From assembly GCA_902623075.1 (NCBI GenBank), contig CACNSD010000001.1, positions 149,347 through 213,346 of the forward strand: a stretch of DNA of 64,000 nt, in the 5' to 3' direction. Under the pieces are notes generated by a model. The model worked only from the letters and a program-made list of their open reading frames with translations, searched no databases and was not told where the DNA came from. Both the position numbers and the translations under genes were made by a program. Positions 35,918 through 44,814 of this stretch are shown piece by piece. Position 1 is the stretch's first letter; every line of letters starts with the position of its first letter. This stretch comes from an uncultured Pelagibacteraceae bacterium. Lineage in GTDB: Bacteria; Pseudomonadota; Alphaproteobacteria; Pelagibacterales; Pelagibacteraceae.

Positions 35918-37336
35918 ATGACAAAAAATGCAATATTTTGGATTAGAGAAGATTTTAGAATTGATCAAAATCCAGCACTTTCTTTTGCAAGTCAAAATCA
36001 TGACAATGTTATTGGATTATTTATTTACAACAAATCTGATTTTGATAAAAAACGAGAAGCACAAAAATGGTGGCTTTATAAGTCTTTGGAAGAATTTAAA
36101 TCAGTATTAAAAAAATATAAAATTAATCTCCAAATTTTAGCAGGAGATGAGTTAGAAGTACTATCAAAAATAGAAAAAAAAGATAATGTTTCAGTATATT
36201 GGAATAAAATATACGAACCAGATGTAATCGCTAAAGGTAAAAAGATAAGAGATATTTTTTTAAAAAATGAAGTTACATTTAAATATTTTAAAGGCAATAT
36301 TTTAAATGAATTCCAAGAAGTTACAAAAAATGATGGGACACCTTTCAAAGTATTTAGCCCATTCTGGAGAAACGCTGAAGAAAAATATTTAAGCTTACCT
36401 CCAAGCAAAAATTATATTGTCAAAAAAAAAACAAAATTAATCTCTGTATTCAATAATTGTATTGACCCAAAAGATATTTTACCCAAAAAAAATTGGTACA
36501 ATAAATTTGAAAAATACTGGAAAGTCTCTGAAAGTGAATCTAAAAAAGTTCTTAATAATTTAATTGAAAAAAAAATAAAAGATTATGGAACAGCTAGAGA
36601 TTATCCCTCTATTGAAGGCACATCAAAAATATCTCCTTACATAAAACATGGCCAAATTCACGTAAGTACAATTTGGCAAAAATGCAATCAAATTAAATCT
36701 AAAGGTATTGGTTATAGAAAATATATTAATGAATTAGGTTGGCGTGAATTTTCACACAGTTTAATTAACTATTTCCCAGAATTTTTGAAAGGCAATTATA
36801 GAAAAGAGTTTGATAAATTCCCATGGGCAAAAAATGAAAAGTTTTTAAAAGCATGGAAATCAGGGATGACTGGCTATCCAATCGTTGACGCAGGGATGAG
36901 AGAATTATACGAAACTGGATGGATGCATAATAGAATTAGAATGGTAGTTGGTTCATTTCTTGTTAAACATTTAAGAATTAATTGGACAGAAGGTGAAAAA
37001 CATTTCAGAAATTGTTTATTAGATTTTAACAAAGCAAATAATGTAGCTCAATGGCAATGGGTTGCTGGTTGTGGAGCTGATGCTGCACCTTATTTTAGAA
37101 TTTTTAACCCAATTTTACAGGGAGAGAAATTTGATAAAGAGGGCCTATATGTAAAAAAATGGGTTCCTGAGTTAAGCAGAGTACCAAATAAATTCATTCA
37201 TAAACCATGGGAAATGGAGCTAAAATATCAAGAGGCAATAAAAACTATTATAGGCGAACATTATCCTAAACCTATTGTAATACACGAAAAAGCAAGAGCT
37301 GCTGCTTTAGAAGCTTTCCAGTCACTCAAAAAATAA
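35918..37336 (+). CDS. phrB: Deoxyribodipyrimidine photolyase (cryptochrome/photolyase family)
   Basis: A 472-residue photolyase. The N-terminal Rossmann-type antenna domain opens NAIFWIREDFRIDQNPAL. The C-terminal FAD domain carries TGYPIVDAGMRELYETGWMHNRIRM and the downstream NNVAQWQWVAGCGADAAPYFRIFNP, typical of class I CPD photolyases. It repairs UV-made pyrimidine dimers using visible light, as expected for a surface-water bacterium. It starts 6 bp after the ammonia-lyase gene but has no functional link to it, and its end nearly meets the convergent yjbQ gene (5 bp apart). A cryptochrome-like signalling role is less likely given the full set of residues. Confidence 0.94.
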   Translation: MTKNAIFWIREDFRIDQNPALSFASQNHDNVIGLFIYNKSDFDKKREAQKWWLYKSLEEFKSVLKKYKINLQILAGDELEVLSKIEKKDNVSVYWNKIYEPDVIAKGKKIRDIFLKNEVTFKYFKGNILNEFQEVTKNDGTPFKVFSPFWRNAEEKYLSLPPSKNYIVKKKTKLISVFNNCIDPKDILPKKNWYNKFEKYWKVSESESKKVLNNLIEKKIKDYGTARDYPSIEGTSKISPYIKHGQIHVSTIWQKCNQIKSKGIGYRKYINELGWREFSHSLINYFPEFLKGNYRKEFDKFPWAKNEKFLKAWKSGMTGYPIVDAGMRELYETGWMHNRIRMVVGSFLVKHLRINWTEGEKHFRNCLLDFNKANNVAQWQWVAGCGADAAPYFRIFNPILQGEKFDKEGLYVKKWVPELSRVPNKFIHKPWEMELKYQEAIKTIIGEHYPKPIVIHEKARAAALEAFQSLKK

Positions 37337-37341
37337 TCTAT

Positions 37342-37761
37342 CTATTCTCCAATAAAATGATGAATGATTATTCTATTTTGTTGTTCTAAACGATGTTCAA
37401 ATAAGTATAAACCTTGCCAAGTACCAAGTAATAACTCACTATCTTTTATACTCAGAGATATTTGATTATTAGTTAGAGTTGATTTGATATGTGCAGGCAT
37501 ATCATCTTTTCCCTCAATCGTATGAACATAAAGTTTTTTATTCATTGGGGCTAATTTATTAAAGAAATTTATTAAGTCATTTTGTACGTCTGGATCTGCA
37601 TTTTCTTGTACAATTAATGAGGCACTTGTGTGCTGAATACTTAAATTAATAATACCATTTTTAAAATTATTTTGATGAATCCACTGAATTGTATCATTGG
37701 TAAATTCATATAACTTTTGACCGTTAGTACTAATTTTATGATTATAGAATTCTTGTTTCAT
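37342..37761 (-). CDS. yjbQ: YjbQ/UPF0047 family protein
   Basis: A 139-residue protein of normal length for UPF0047. The family motif LSIQHTSASLIVQENADPDVQNDLINF lies near residue 41, and HTIEGKDDMPAHIKSTL and LLGTWQGLYLFEHR near the C-terminus contain the conserved His and Glu residues. Members form trimers with a metal-like site and have been linked to thiamine phosphate metabolism, but the role is not settled. It starts on the last base of the ZapE-type gene, so the genes at 39247 back to 37342 are likely one transcript. Confidence 0.93.
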   Translation of the reverse strand: MKQEFYNHKISTNGQKLYEFTNDTIQWIHQNNFKNGIINLSIQHTSASLIVQENADPDVQNDLINFFNKLAPMNKKLYVHTIEGKDDMPAHIKSTLTNNQISLSIKDSELLLGTWQGLYLFEHRLEQQNRIIIHHFIGE

Positions 37762-38816
37762 TAATTATAATCCTTTGATGTAAGTTCATACAAACGACTT
37801 ACTGTACGTTTAAATGGTTTTTCAAGTAATCGTGATGATGTAAATTGATTTAAATTTTGATCAGCTGTAACTGCTAATGAAATATTTTTATCATAAATTA
37901 TATCTAACAAAGTGATAAAACGTTGTTGTTGATTTGAATTCACATCATTGAATTGGGGTATTTGATCAATAACTATGAATTTACAATCTTTAATTATCGC
38001 TAAATAATCTTCTGCTCCTAAATTTTGATCACAAAGTTGATTAAAACTATATCTTGCAATTCCTTCATAATAGTTTTCTATTTTAAAATCTCTTCCTTTT
38101 ACATTTATTGTCTTTAAAGATTTTTTTTTGCCTTTTGTTATAGTCCTAAAAAATTTATTAATATTAAAATTAGTTTCTTGATTAAGTGGAAAAAAATATC
38201 GATTTTGTTTATTATCACCAGATTTTCTATAATCGTCCTCAATTTTTAATTCGCACTCAATGGATTGATCCTCCATGATTTTTATAAAAGGTATAAATTG
38301 CTCTCGTTGAAGTCCTTCTTTATAAAGTTCTGAAATTTTAGTATTCGATGTAAGGATAATTTTTATATCTTCTTTGAAGATTTGCTCAAAAAGTTTTCCT
38401 AAAATCATTGCATCAACAATATTTGTAACTTGAAATTCATCAAAATAAATTAATGAGGCTTTAGATTTCAAATTTTTAACAAATTGACTAATTATATTTT
38501 CTTCTTTTTTTTCTTTTCGTTCATGAACAAAATCATGAAAACCCAACATAAACTCATTAAAATGCTTTTTCAATTTTTTTTCGTTAAGATGATCATAAAA
38601 GAAATTTAAAATCATTGTTTTCCCAACCCCTACTCCACCATATAAATAAAATCCTTTTTTAGATTGTTTTTTGGCAAATAATTTTGAAAAAAAAGATTTG
38701 TAATTAGTATGATGGTAATTTTCTAATTTTCTAATTACAGTGATTTGATTAGAATTAACTTCTAAATGTTGATTTTCACAATAAGATATAAACAACTTTT
38801 CAAATTTTTTTGGCAT
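37761..38816 (-). CDS. zapE: ZapE/AFG1-type ATPase
   Basis: A 351-residue AFG1-like AAA ATPase. Walker A GGVGVGKTM is near residue 59 and Walker B IYFDEFQVTNIVDAM near 137, the latter typical of the family. In bacteria ZapE binds the cell-division protein FtsZ and affects ring constriction; mitochondrial relatives take part in protein quality control. The length is slightly below the usual 370-380 residues. It begins on the last base of the cupin-like gene and ends on the first base of yjbQ, so three genes are tightly coupled. The exact cellular role is taken from the family. Confidence 0.92.
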   Translation of the reverse strand: MPKKFEKLFISYCENQHLEVNSNQITVIRKLENYHHTNYKSFFSKLFAKKQSKKGFYLYGGVGVGKTMILNFFYDHLNEKKLKKHFNEFMLGFHDFVHERKEKKEENIISQFVKNLKSKASLIYFDEFQVTNIVDAMILGKLFEQIFKEDIKIILTSNTKISELYKEGLQREQFIPFIKIMEDQSIECELKIEDDYRKSGDNKQNRYFFPLNQETNFNINKFFRTITKGKKKSLKTINVKGRDFKIENYYEGIARYSFNQLCDQNLGAEDYLAIIKDCKFIVIDQIPQFNDVNSNQQQRFITLLDIIYDKNISLAVTADQNLNQFTSSRLLEKPFKRTVSRLYELTSKDYN

Positions 38817-39247
38817 TAATTTTTTTTAGTTTTAAAATCAATGCCATACTCTGATCTTGGTCCTTTTCTTAACCCAAATGGACCTGTAATAAACAAAGTT
38901 AATGGTTTTGTTCCTGGTTCCAAATCTACCCGATGTAAGTTATTTGCTGATCTAAACCCAATATATCCTGGTGGTCGCCAAAACTTACCTGTGCTTAATG
39001 TTTCCCAATAGCCTCCTCTTAAAATTATAGTAATATATGGAAATGTATGATTGTGAACTCCTTCTCCATGATCATTTGCTAACATCTCATGAATTAATAT
39101 ATTGAACGGGAACCATTTGGGTCGATGCCTCATTAAAACATAGTAACGGTTCATCCAGGGCTTTGCCTCATTATACTTTGGGTGAGAGGGGCCTCTATCT
39201 AAAACTACTTTTTTTCTTCCAATTTTTTCTAAGAATTTTAGGAACAT
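38816..39247 (-). CDS. Cupin-like protein
   Basis: A 143-residue protein with a single cupin fold. The metal-site pattern is suggested by DHGEGVHNHTFPYITIILRGGYWE (about residues 59-82), with two His and a Glu, and by NNLHRVDLEPGTKPLTLFITGP later. Such small cupins may be dioxygenases, isomerases or binding proteins, and I do not recognise the specific family. The start is ATG at 39245-39247. It precedes zapE with a 1-bp overlap and follows the BamB-like gene after 2 bp, all on the minus strand. The fold call is fair, the function unknown. Confidence 0.75.
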   Translation of the reverse strand: MFLKFLEKIGRKKVVLDRGPSHPKYNEAKPWMNRYYVLMRHRPKWFPFNILIHEMLANDHGEGVHNHTFPYITIILRGGYWETLSTGKFWRPPGYIGFRSANNLHRVDLEPGTKPLTLFITGPFGLRKGPRSEYGIDFKTKKN

Positions 39248-39249
39248 GT

Positions 39250-40548
39250 CTAATTATATTTTATAATAGAACCATTTCTTACTATATATAAATTATCGTT
39301 AAATATAAATGGTTCAGAGACTAATCCACTAGAAACTTTTTCAATTTTTATTATTTTTCCGTCTTCAATTCCAGCTATAATTAATTTACCATCTGAGTTG
39401 GTTAGATATAAATTTTTGTCTCCTATTATAAAACCTACTGGATAAATATTTTTCCTTTTTTTATCTTTATAATTCAGAAATAAATCTGTAATCCGAATTA
39501 TATTGCCTTTATTTTTATCAATTAAATATAAATATCCTTCTCTAGAAATTGTGAAAATTAAATTTCCAACCAAAATAGGTTTTATATTAGAATTAACTTC
39601 ATTTATCCAATTGATAGTTCCTGTTTTCAAATCAAGGGAATAAAACTGATTTTTATTGTTTGAAAAATATATTGAATTTCCATCTGATACTAATTTAGAA
39701 ATTTTAAAATTATATGTTTCATTTATAATTGCACTACTCTGTGTAGGTAGTTGCCATGTAATTAAACCCGTTTCAATATCTACTGCTGTAATATCTCCTA
39801 TAGAATTGTTAAAAATAACATTATCATTTAAGATAATTAAAGAATATTTTATATTTGAAATTGTGAACGAATCCTCTGTTTGTAAATTCCAACATTCAGA
39901 ACCATCTTTGATTTTGTAGCATCTTAGAGTATTTTTATAATCGATAACAAATATTTTATCTTTGTGCTTTTTAATATTTGAATTAAATGGATACTCATTA
40001 TTTTTTAACCAATTCACTTCTCCAGTAATAATATTCACAGAGTAATATTTTGCTACACTATCAGCAACTAATAGGTTTTGTTTATCAACTATAAAATTAA
40101 GCTTGGGTTTTAATTTTCTTTCAGATTTTGAATAATGATTTTTTTTCCAAACAACTTTTTGATTATTATCATACTTTATAATTGAGCCTTTTTTATCAAA
40201 AAAAATAACTCCACTTTTTAAAAAAATTGGTTCAAAATCTAATTGGTTAATTTTCTCTAATTTTGAAAATTTAAAATTACCAATCTTTCTTAAATCACCT
40301 TTATAACTTTGCAAACCAAGATTATTTTGATTATCATTTTTTTTATTAAGAATTTTTATTGAAGAAAGATCTAATTTTAAATCTTGATTAAATTCTTTAA
40401 CGCTTGATTTATTTTCTGAAAAAACTTTTGTTATTTTTTTGTTATTCTCTAATTTGTTTTCTTTATCTTTCCAAATTCTAGAATTTTCGTTAAAAGAACA
40501 GTTATTTATAAAAAAAAATACTACTAAAGTAAAAATTAATTTATTCAC
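39250..40548 (-). CDS. bamB: Outer-membrane assembly lipoprotein BamB-like (PQQ-type beta-propeller)
   Basis: A 432-residue beta-propeller protein with repeats that end in a Trp or Gly-Trp turn (TGEVNWLKN, DGSECWNLQ, TGLITWQLP, TGTINWINE, about one every 40 residues from 170 on). The N-terminus NKLIFTLVVFFFINNCS is a lipoprotein-type signal, with Cys17 the likely acylated residue. BamB is a part of the complex that inserts outer-membrane barrels. It overlaps the upstream TPR-type gene by 8 bp; the pair is also neighbouring in other proteobacteria, often with der, which is not here. The sequence is divergent, so the BamB call rests on repeats, size and neighbour. Confidence 0.8.
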   Translation of the reverse strand: MNKLIFTLVVFFFINNCSFNENSRIWKDKENKLENNKKITKVFSENKSSVKEFNQDLKLDLSSIKILNKKNDNQNNLGLQSYKGDLRKIGNFKFSKLEKINQLDFEPIFLKSGVIFFDKKGSIIKYDNNQKVVWKKNHYSKSERKLKPKLNFIVDKQNLLVADSVAKYYSVNIITGEVNWLKNNEYPFNSNIKKHKDKIFVIDYKNTLRCYKIKDGSECWNLQTEDSFTISNIKYSLIILNDNVIFNNSIGDITAVDIETGLITWQLPTQSSAIINETYNFKISKLVSDGNSIYFSNNKNQFYSLDLKTGTINWINEVNSNIKPILVGNLIFTISREGYLYLIDKNKGNIIRITDLFLNYKDKKRKNIYPVGFIIGDKNLYLTNSDGKLIIAGIEDGKIIKIEKVSSGLVSEPFIFNDNLYIVRNGSIIKYN

Positions 40549-41185
40549 CCAAGTCTCTATTCAATCTTTTCTCTGCTTGTAGTTTTAAATCTGGATTTGA
40601 ATTTTCCAAATTTATTATTTGATTGAAAAATTCCTTAGCTTTTTGCTTTTGATTATTTGCATAAAAGTATTCAGCCATCAAATATAATGAATGAGATTGC
40701 CAAACACTTTGTGAATTAATTAATGGATTTAACATGTTTAAGAGATCACTTTCTTGAGCATTGTCTGCATTGTAAAGTGCCTTTTTATATATTATTAAAT
40801 TTTTAATCTCACTGTCTAGTGATGTGTTTTTAATCAATAAATCAAATAATGAATTTATTTTAGACCGATCAGTAACAAGGTTGTTATCTATAATAAAATA
40901 AAGTGATAATGGTGAATAAGTCGGATCTTTTTTATTAATTATTTCAATTAAACCCCTAGAAGTTTGATCTTTTGTTTTTTCCGAATAATCTATCGTTATT
41001 GAGTTAAATTTTTCTGATATTTCTTTTTTTTTATTTATTAAATATTTATCGTAACTAAAAACAGCAATTAATAAAAAAATTAAAGCAATTATACCTGATA
41101 TTAATTTGCCTTTATTATTTACAAAAAAGTTCTTAATTTTTTCATTTCTTGTATTAGCATTTATAATTGATAAATCTTCATCCAT
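40541..41185 (-). CDS. YfgM/TPR_21-like membrane-anchored protein
   Basis: A 214-residue protein with a short cytosolic start, one hydrophobic helix at about residues 31-47 (LISGIIALIFLLIAVFSYD) and a helical periplasmic domain that ends in a TPR-like hairpin, SLYLMAEYFYANNQKQKAKEFFNQIINLENSNPDLKLQAEKRL. The arrangement matches YfgM-type proteins, which act with the Sec translocon and periplasmic chaperones. It overlaps the following BamB-like gene by 8 bp and lies 2 bp after aconitase. The order YfgM-BamB is common in proteobacteria, which supports both calls. Confidence 0.78.
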   Translation of the reverse strand: MDEDLSIINANTRNEKIKNFFVNNKGKLISGIIALIFLLIAVFSYDKYLINKKKEISEKFNSITIDYSEKTKDQTSRGLIEIINKKDPTYSPLSLYFIIDNNLVTDRSKINSLFDLLIKNTSLDSEIKNLIIYKKALYNADNAQESDLLNMLNPLINSQSVWQSHSLYLMAEYFYANNQKQKAKEFFNQIINLENSNPDLKLQAEKRLNRDLGE

Positions 41186-41187
41186 AA

Positions 41188-43857
41188 CTAAATCATATTT
41201 CTCAAAACGTACTGTAGAATACCTCCATTTTTATAATACTCTAATTCATTTTTTGTATCAATTCTGCATAAAGTTATAATTTTTTTTATTTCACCTGAGG
41301 CATATTTGATTTCAACAGCTACTTCATCTGAGGGATTTACGCCCTTCTCTATATTTATAATGCTAATCAATTCAGAACCAATTAATTTAAGATTTTTTCT
41401 ATTCACATCATTTGTAAATTGTAAAGGTAAGATTCCCATTCCAATTAGGTTTGATCTATGAATTCTCTCAAAGCTCTCGGCTATAACTGCTTTAATTCCC
41501 AATAATTTTGTTCCTTTAGCTGCCCAATCTCTTGATGACCCTGTACCATATTCTTTTCCCCCAATCACAACCAAGTCTGTCCCTCTTTTTTTGTATTCAA
41601 CTACTGCATCGTAAATAGGTAGAACTTTTTCCTCTGGATATAATTTTGTAAAACCACCTTCAGTTCCAGGGACCATTTCATTTCTGATTCTTATATTTGC
41701 AAAAGTACCTCGCATCATAACTTCATGATTTCCTCTTCTTGAACCATAAGAGTTATAGTCTTTTGGCAATATTTGATGCTCCATAAAATACTCACCAGTC
41801 GGACTATCTTTTTGAATACTACCAGCTGGAGATATGTGGTCAGTAGTAACCATATCACCTAAAATTAATAATGGTCTTGCATCCTTAATTTCTTTAAATC
41901 CCTCTGGTTCATCTGGTAAAGAGTCAAAGAACGGAGGTCTTTTTACATAAGTTGAACCCTCATCCCATTTGTAGATGCTACTTTTCTCAGTTTTTATTTT
42001 TTGCCATTGAACTGGTCCTTCAGAAACATTTGAGTATCTTTGTATAAACATTTCTGCGTTGAGTGATTCTTTTAATGTGTCTTCTATCTCTTTATTTGAA
42101 GGCCAAATATCTTTTAAAAATACTTCTTTTCCCTCTTTATCTTTTCCTAGTTGATCTTTGTACAAATCAACCTCCATGTGTCCTGCAATTGCATATGCAA
42201 CAACAAGTGGAGGTGAGGCCAAATAATTAGCCTTAATATGTGGTGAAATTCTTCCTTCAAAATTTCTATTTCCAGATAAAACTGAAACAGCGTAAATATT
42301 TTCTTTTTGAATTGCTTCTACAATATTTTCTTGAAGTGGACCTGAATTACCAATACACGTTGTACATCCATATCCAACTAAATTAAATCCTAATTGATCA
42401 AGATATATATTTAATCCAGACTTTTCTAAATAATCTGTTACTACTTGAGATCCAGGAGCTAAGGAAGTTTTTACCCAAGGTTTAACTTGTAACCCTCTTT
42501 CAATTGCTTTTTTAGCCAGAAGTCCAGCCCCAATTAAAACGTTTGGATTAGAAGTGTTAGTACAAGATGTAATTGCAGCAATTAATATAGAGCCATCTTT
42601 AATTGTAAAGTCTGTGTTAGCTACTTTTGAAACTGATTTTTCATTTTTATTTGTGGCTTCATGCAATACTTTTTTAAAAGAATTTGGGGCATCAGTTAAA
42701 AGTACTTTATCTTGTGGTCTTTTTGGACCTGATATGGTTGGAACAACTGAAGACATATCTAAAGATAGGATATCAGTAAATTCTATGTCATTACTTGCCC
42801 AAAGACCTTGCTCTTTAGCGTAATTTTCCACGACATTGACGGTGTGTTGATCTCTTCCAGAAAATTTTAAATATTTAAGTGTTTCCTCGTCTATAGGAAA
42901 AAAACCACATGTAGCTCCATATTCAGGAGCCATATTTGCAATAGTTGCTCTATCTGCAAGTGTCAAATTTTTTAATCCCTCTCCATAAAACTCAACAAAC
43001 TTACCAACAACTCCTTTATCTCTTAACATTTTAACAACTGTTAATACCAAATCAGTTGCTGTAGTCCCCTCTGGCATTTTGTTTTTCATCTCAAATCCAA
43101 TAACCTCAGGTATTAACATCGATATTGGTTGTCCCAACATTCCTGCTTCAGCTTCAATTCCACCAACACCCCATCCTAAAACTGATAAACCATTTACCAT
43201 TGTAGTATGACTGTCTGTTCCAACTAAAGTATCTGGAAAAAGATACTTATGTCCTTTAAAATCTTCTGACCAAACTACTTTTGATAAATACTCTAAATTC
43301 ACTTGGTGACAAATCCCTGTTCCAGGTGGAACTATTCTAAAATTATTAAATGCTTGCTGTCCCCATTTTAAAAACGAATATCTTTCTCCATTTCTTTCAA
43401 ATTCTATATCAACATTTTTTTCAAAAGAATCCGCTTTTGCAGACTGATCTACTTGTACAGAATGATCAATAACAAGATCAACAGCAGATAATGGGTTGAT
43501 AGTATTTGGATCCTTATTTTTTTCTTTCACAGCTTCCCGCATTGCTGCGAGATCGGCTACAGCTGGAATACCAGTGTAATCTTGGAGAAGCACTCTTGCG
43601 GGTCTATATGCAATTTCAGTTTTAGATTTTTTTGTTTTAAGCCAATTCTTAATCGCTTCTATTTGGGATTTAGTAACTGACAAATCATCTTCATATCTTA
43701 ATAAATTTTCCAATAATACTTTAAGAGATTTAGGAAGTTTACTTACACCATCAAGGCCATTTTTTTCAGCCTCAGATAATGAATAATATTTAAATTCCTT
43801 ACTATCTATCCAAATATTTTTTAGTGAATTGTAAGAATTTTTGTTTCCTGGTTTCAT
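41188..43857 (-). CDS. acnA: Aconitate hydratase A
   Basis: An 889-residue aconitase, normal for AcnA. Fe-S cluster cysteines are visible in ITSCTNTSNPNVLIGAG (about residue 431) and in VGYGCTTCIGNSGPLQENI (about 494). The C-terminal swivel domain carries GDMVTTDHISPAGSI and KEYGTGSSRDWAAKGT. It isomerises citrate and isocitrate in the TCA and glyoxylate cycles. It starts 1 bp after the LysE-type gene stop and is followed after 2 bp by the YfgM-like gene, so it may be read together with them although the functions are unrelated. Confidence 0.98.
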   Translation of the reverse strand: MKPGNKNSYNSLKNIWIDSKEFKYYSLSEAEKNGLDGVSKLPKSLKVLLENLLRYEDDLSVTKSQIEAIKNWLKTKKSKTEIAYRPARVLLQDYTGIPAVADLAAMREAVKEKNKDPNTINPLSAVDLVIDHSVQVDQSAKADSFEKNVDIEFERNGERYSFLKWGQQAFNNFRIVPPGTGICHQVNLEYLSKVVWSEDFKGHKYLFPDTLVGTDSHTTMVNGLSVLGWGVGGIEAEAGMLGQPISMLIPEVIGFEMKNKMPEGTTATDLVLTVVKMLRDKGVVGKFVEFYGEGLKNLTLADRATIANMAPEYGATCGFFPIDEETLKYLKFSGRDQHTVNVVENYAKEQGLWASNDIEFTDILSLDMSSVVPTISGPKRPQDKVLLTDAPNSFKKVLHEATNKNEKSVSKVANTDFTIKDGSILIAAITSCTNTSNPNVLIGAGLLAKKAIERGLQVKPWVKTSLAPGSQVVTDYLEKSGLNIYLDQLGFNLVGYGCTTCIGNSGPLQENIVEAIQKENIYAVSVLSGNRNFEGRISPHIKANYLASPPLVVAYAIAGHMEVDLYKDQLGKDKEGKEVFLKDIWPSNKEIEDTLKESLNAEMFIQRYSNVSEGPVQWQKIKTEKSSIYKWDEGSTYVKRPPFFDSLPDEPEGFKEIKDARPLLILGDMVTTDHISPAGSIQKDSPTGEYFMEHQILPKDYNSYGSRRGNHEVMMRGTFANIRIRNEMVPGTEGGFTKLYPEEKVLPIYDAVVEYKKRGTDLVVIGGKEYGTGSSRDWAAKGTKLLGIKAVIAESFERIHRSNLIGMGILPLQFTNDVNRKNLKLIGSELISIINIEKGVNPSDEVAVEIKYASGEIKKIITLCRIDTKNELEYYKNGGILQYVLRNMI

Positions 43858-43858
43858 A

Positions 43859-44452
43859 TTACAAATAAAAAGTTAGTATGCTTAACAAAAGAAGCAGTGA
43901 CATAACATAATTAAAATAATTAATAAATTTCTGATTTGTCGCAAATTTCCTAAAGAATTTACCTAAAAAGGTCCATAATGTTATACTGGTTACAGAAACT
44001 AATAAGGCCAATATAATAATTTGAGTCGTATAGCTTACAAAGTTTTCTCCAACTTTAATGTATGTTGATACAATTATAATTGATGCAATTACAGCTTTGG
44101 GGTTTAAAAATTGAAAAACAAATGTTTCAATAAATTTTACTGGATTTTTATTTTTGTTTTCTTCATTTTTAGAACTGGAGAAAGAAATTTTATAAGCCAA
44201 GTAAATTAAAAATAGTGTCCCTAAATATTTTAATATTTCTTGAATTAATGGATAAAGTTTAAAAACATTTATTAAACCTAAGGCTACACATAGTAGTAGA
44301 AATGGGAACCCCAAAGTGACTCCAATTATGTGTGGAAGAGTTCTTGTAATACCAAAATTAAATCCAGAATAAAATGCTACAAAATTATTTGGACCCGGAG
44401 AATAAGCTGCCACAATCCCAAATAATGTTATCGATAAAATTTCTGGATGCAT
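43859..44452 (-). CDS. LysE/RhtB-family exporter
   Basis: A 197-residue hydrophobic protein with about six helices and the family opening ITLFGIVAAYSPGPNNFVAFYSGFNFG, where SPGPN is the hallmark of LysE/RhtB exporters, followed by GVTLGFPFLLLCVALGL and FLNPKAVIASIII. Such proteins export amino acids or related compounds across the inner membrane. It lies between csaA (2 bp upstream) and aconitase (1 bp downstream) on the minus strand. Substrate unknown. Confidence 0.9.
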   Translation of the reverse strand: MHPEILSITLFGIVAAYSPGPNNFVAFYSGFNFGITRTLPHIIGVTLGFPFLLLCVALGLINVFKLYPLIQEILKYLGTLFLIYLAYKISFSSSKNEENKNKNPVKFIETFVFQFLNPKAVIASIIIVSTYIKVGENFVSYTTQIIILALLVSVTSITLWTFLGKFFRKFATNQKFINYFNYVMSLLLLLSILTFYL

Positions 44453-44454
44453 TT

Positions 44455-44796
44455 CTATGCTATAGGCAAACCATTCTCAGATTTTTGAGATGGATGAACC
44501 AAAATTACTTTGCCCTCCTTATCTATTGAGCCAAGAATAAGCACTTGAGAAACTACGCCAGCTATGTTTTTCTCTGGAAAATTACAAACACCTATTACTT
44601 GTTTTCCTTTAAGATTTTCCTCATTATAATAGTGGGTAATTTGGGCAGAAGATTGTCTAATACCAATTTCTTTTCCAAAATCTACTTCAACAACTAAAGA
44701 AGGTTTTCTAGCTTTTTCATTTTTTTTTACTGAAATAACTGTGCCAACTCTAATGTCAACTTTATCAAATATATCGTACGTAATTTGTTCTTTCAT
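44455..44796 (-). CDS. csaA: CsaA-like tRNA-binding-domain protein
   Basis: A 113-residue protein consisting of one OB-fold tRNA-binding domain. The family pattern is seen in FDKVDIRVGTVISVKKNEKARKPSLVVEVDFG and GIRQSSAQITHYY, ending in LVHPSQKSENGLPIA. CsaA proteins are about 110 residues, form dimers and have been described as chaperones or tRNA-binding proteins. It diverges from the argE-type gene with only 18 bp between start codons, so promoter elements of each must lie within or across the other's leader. Confidence 0.92.
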   Translation of the reverse strand: MKEQITYDIFDKVDIRVGTVISVKKNEKARKPSLVVEVDFGKEIGIRQSSAQITHYYNEENLKGKQVIGVCNFPEKNIAGVVSQVLILGSIDKEGKVILVHPSQKSENGLPIA

Positions 44797-44814
44797 AATA
44801 TTACTATATAATGC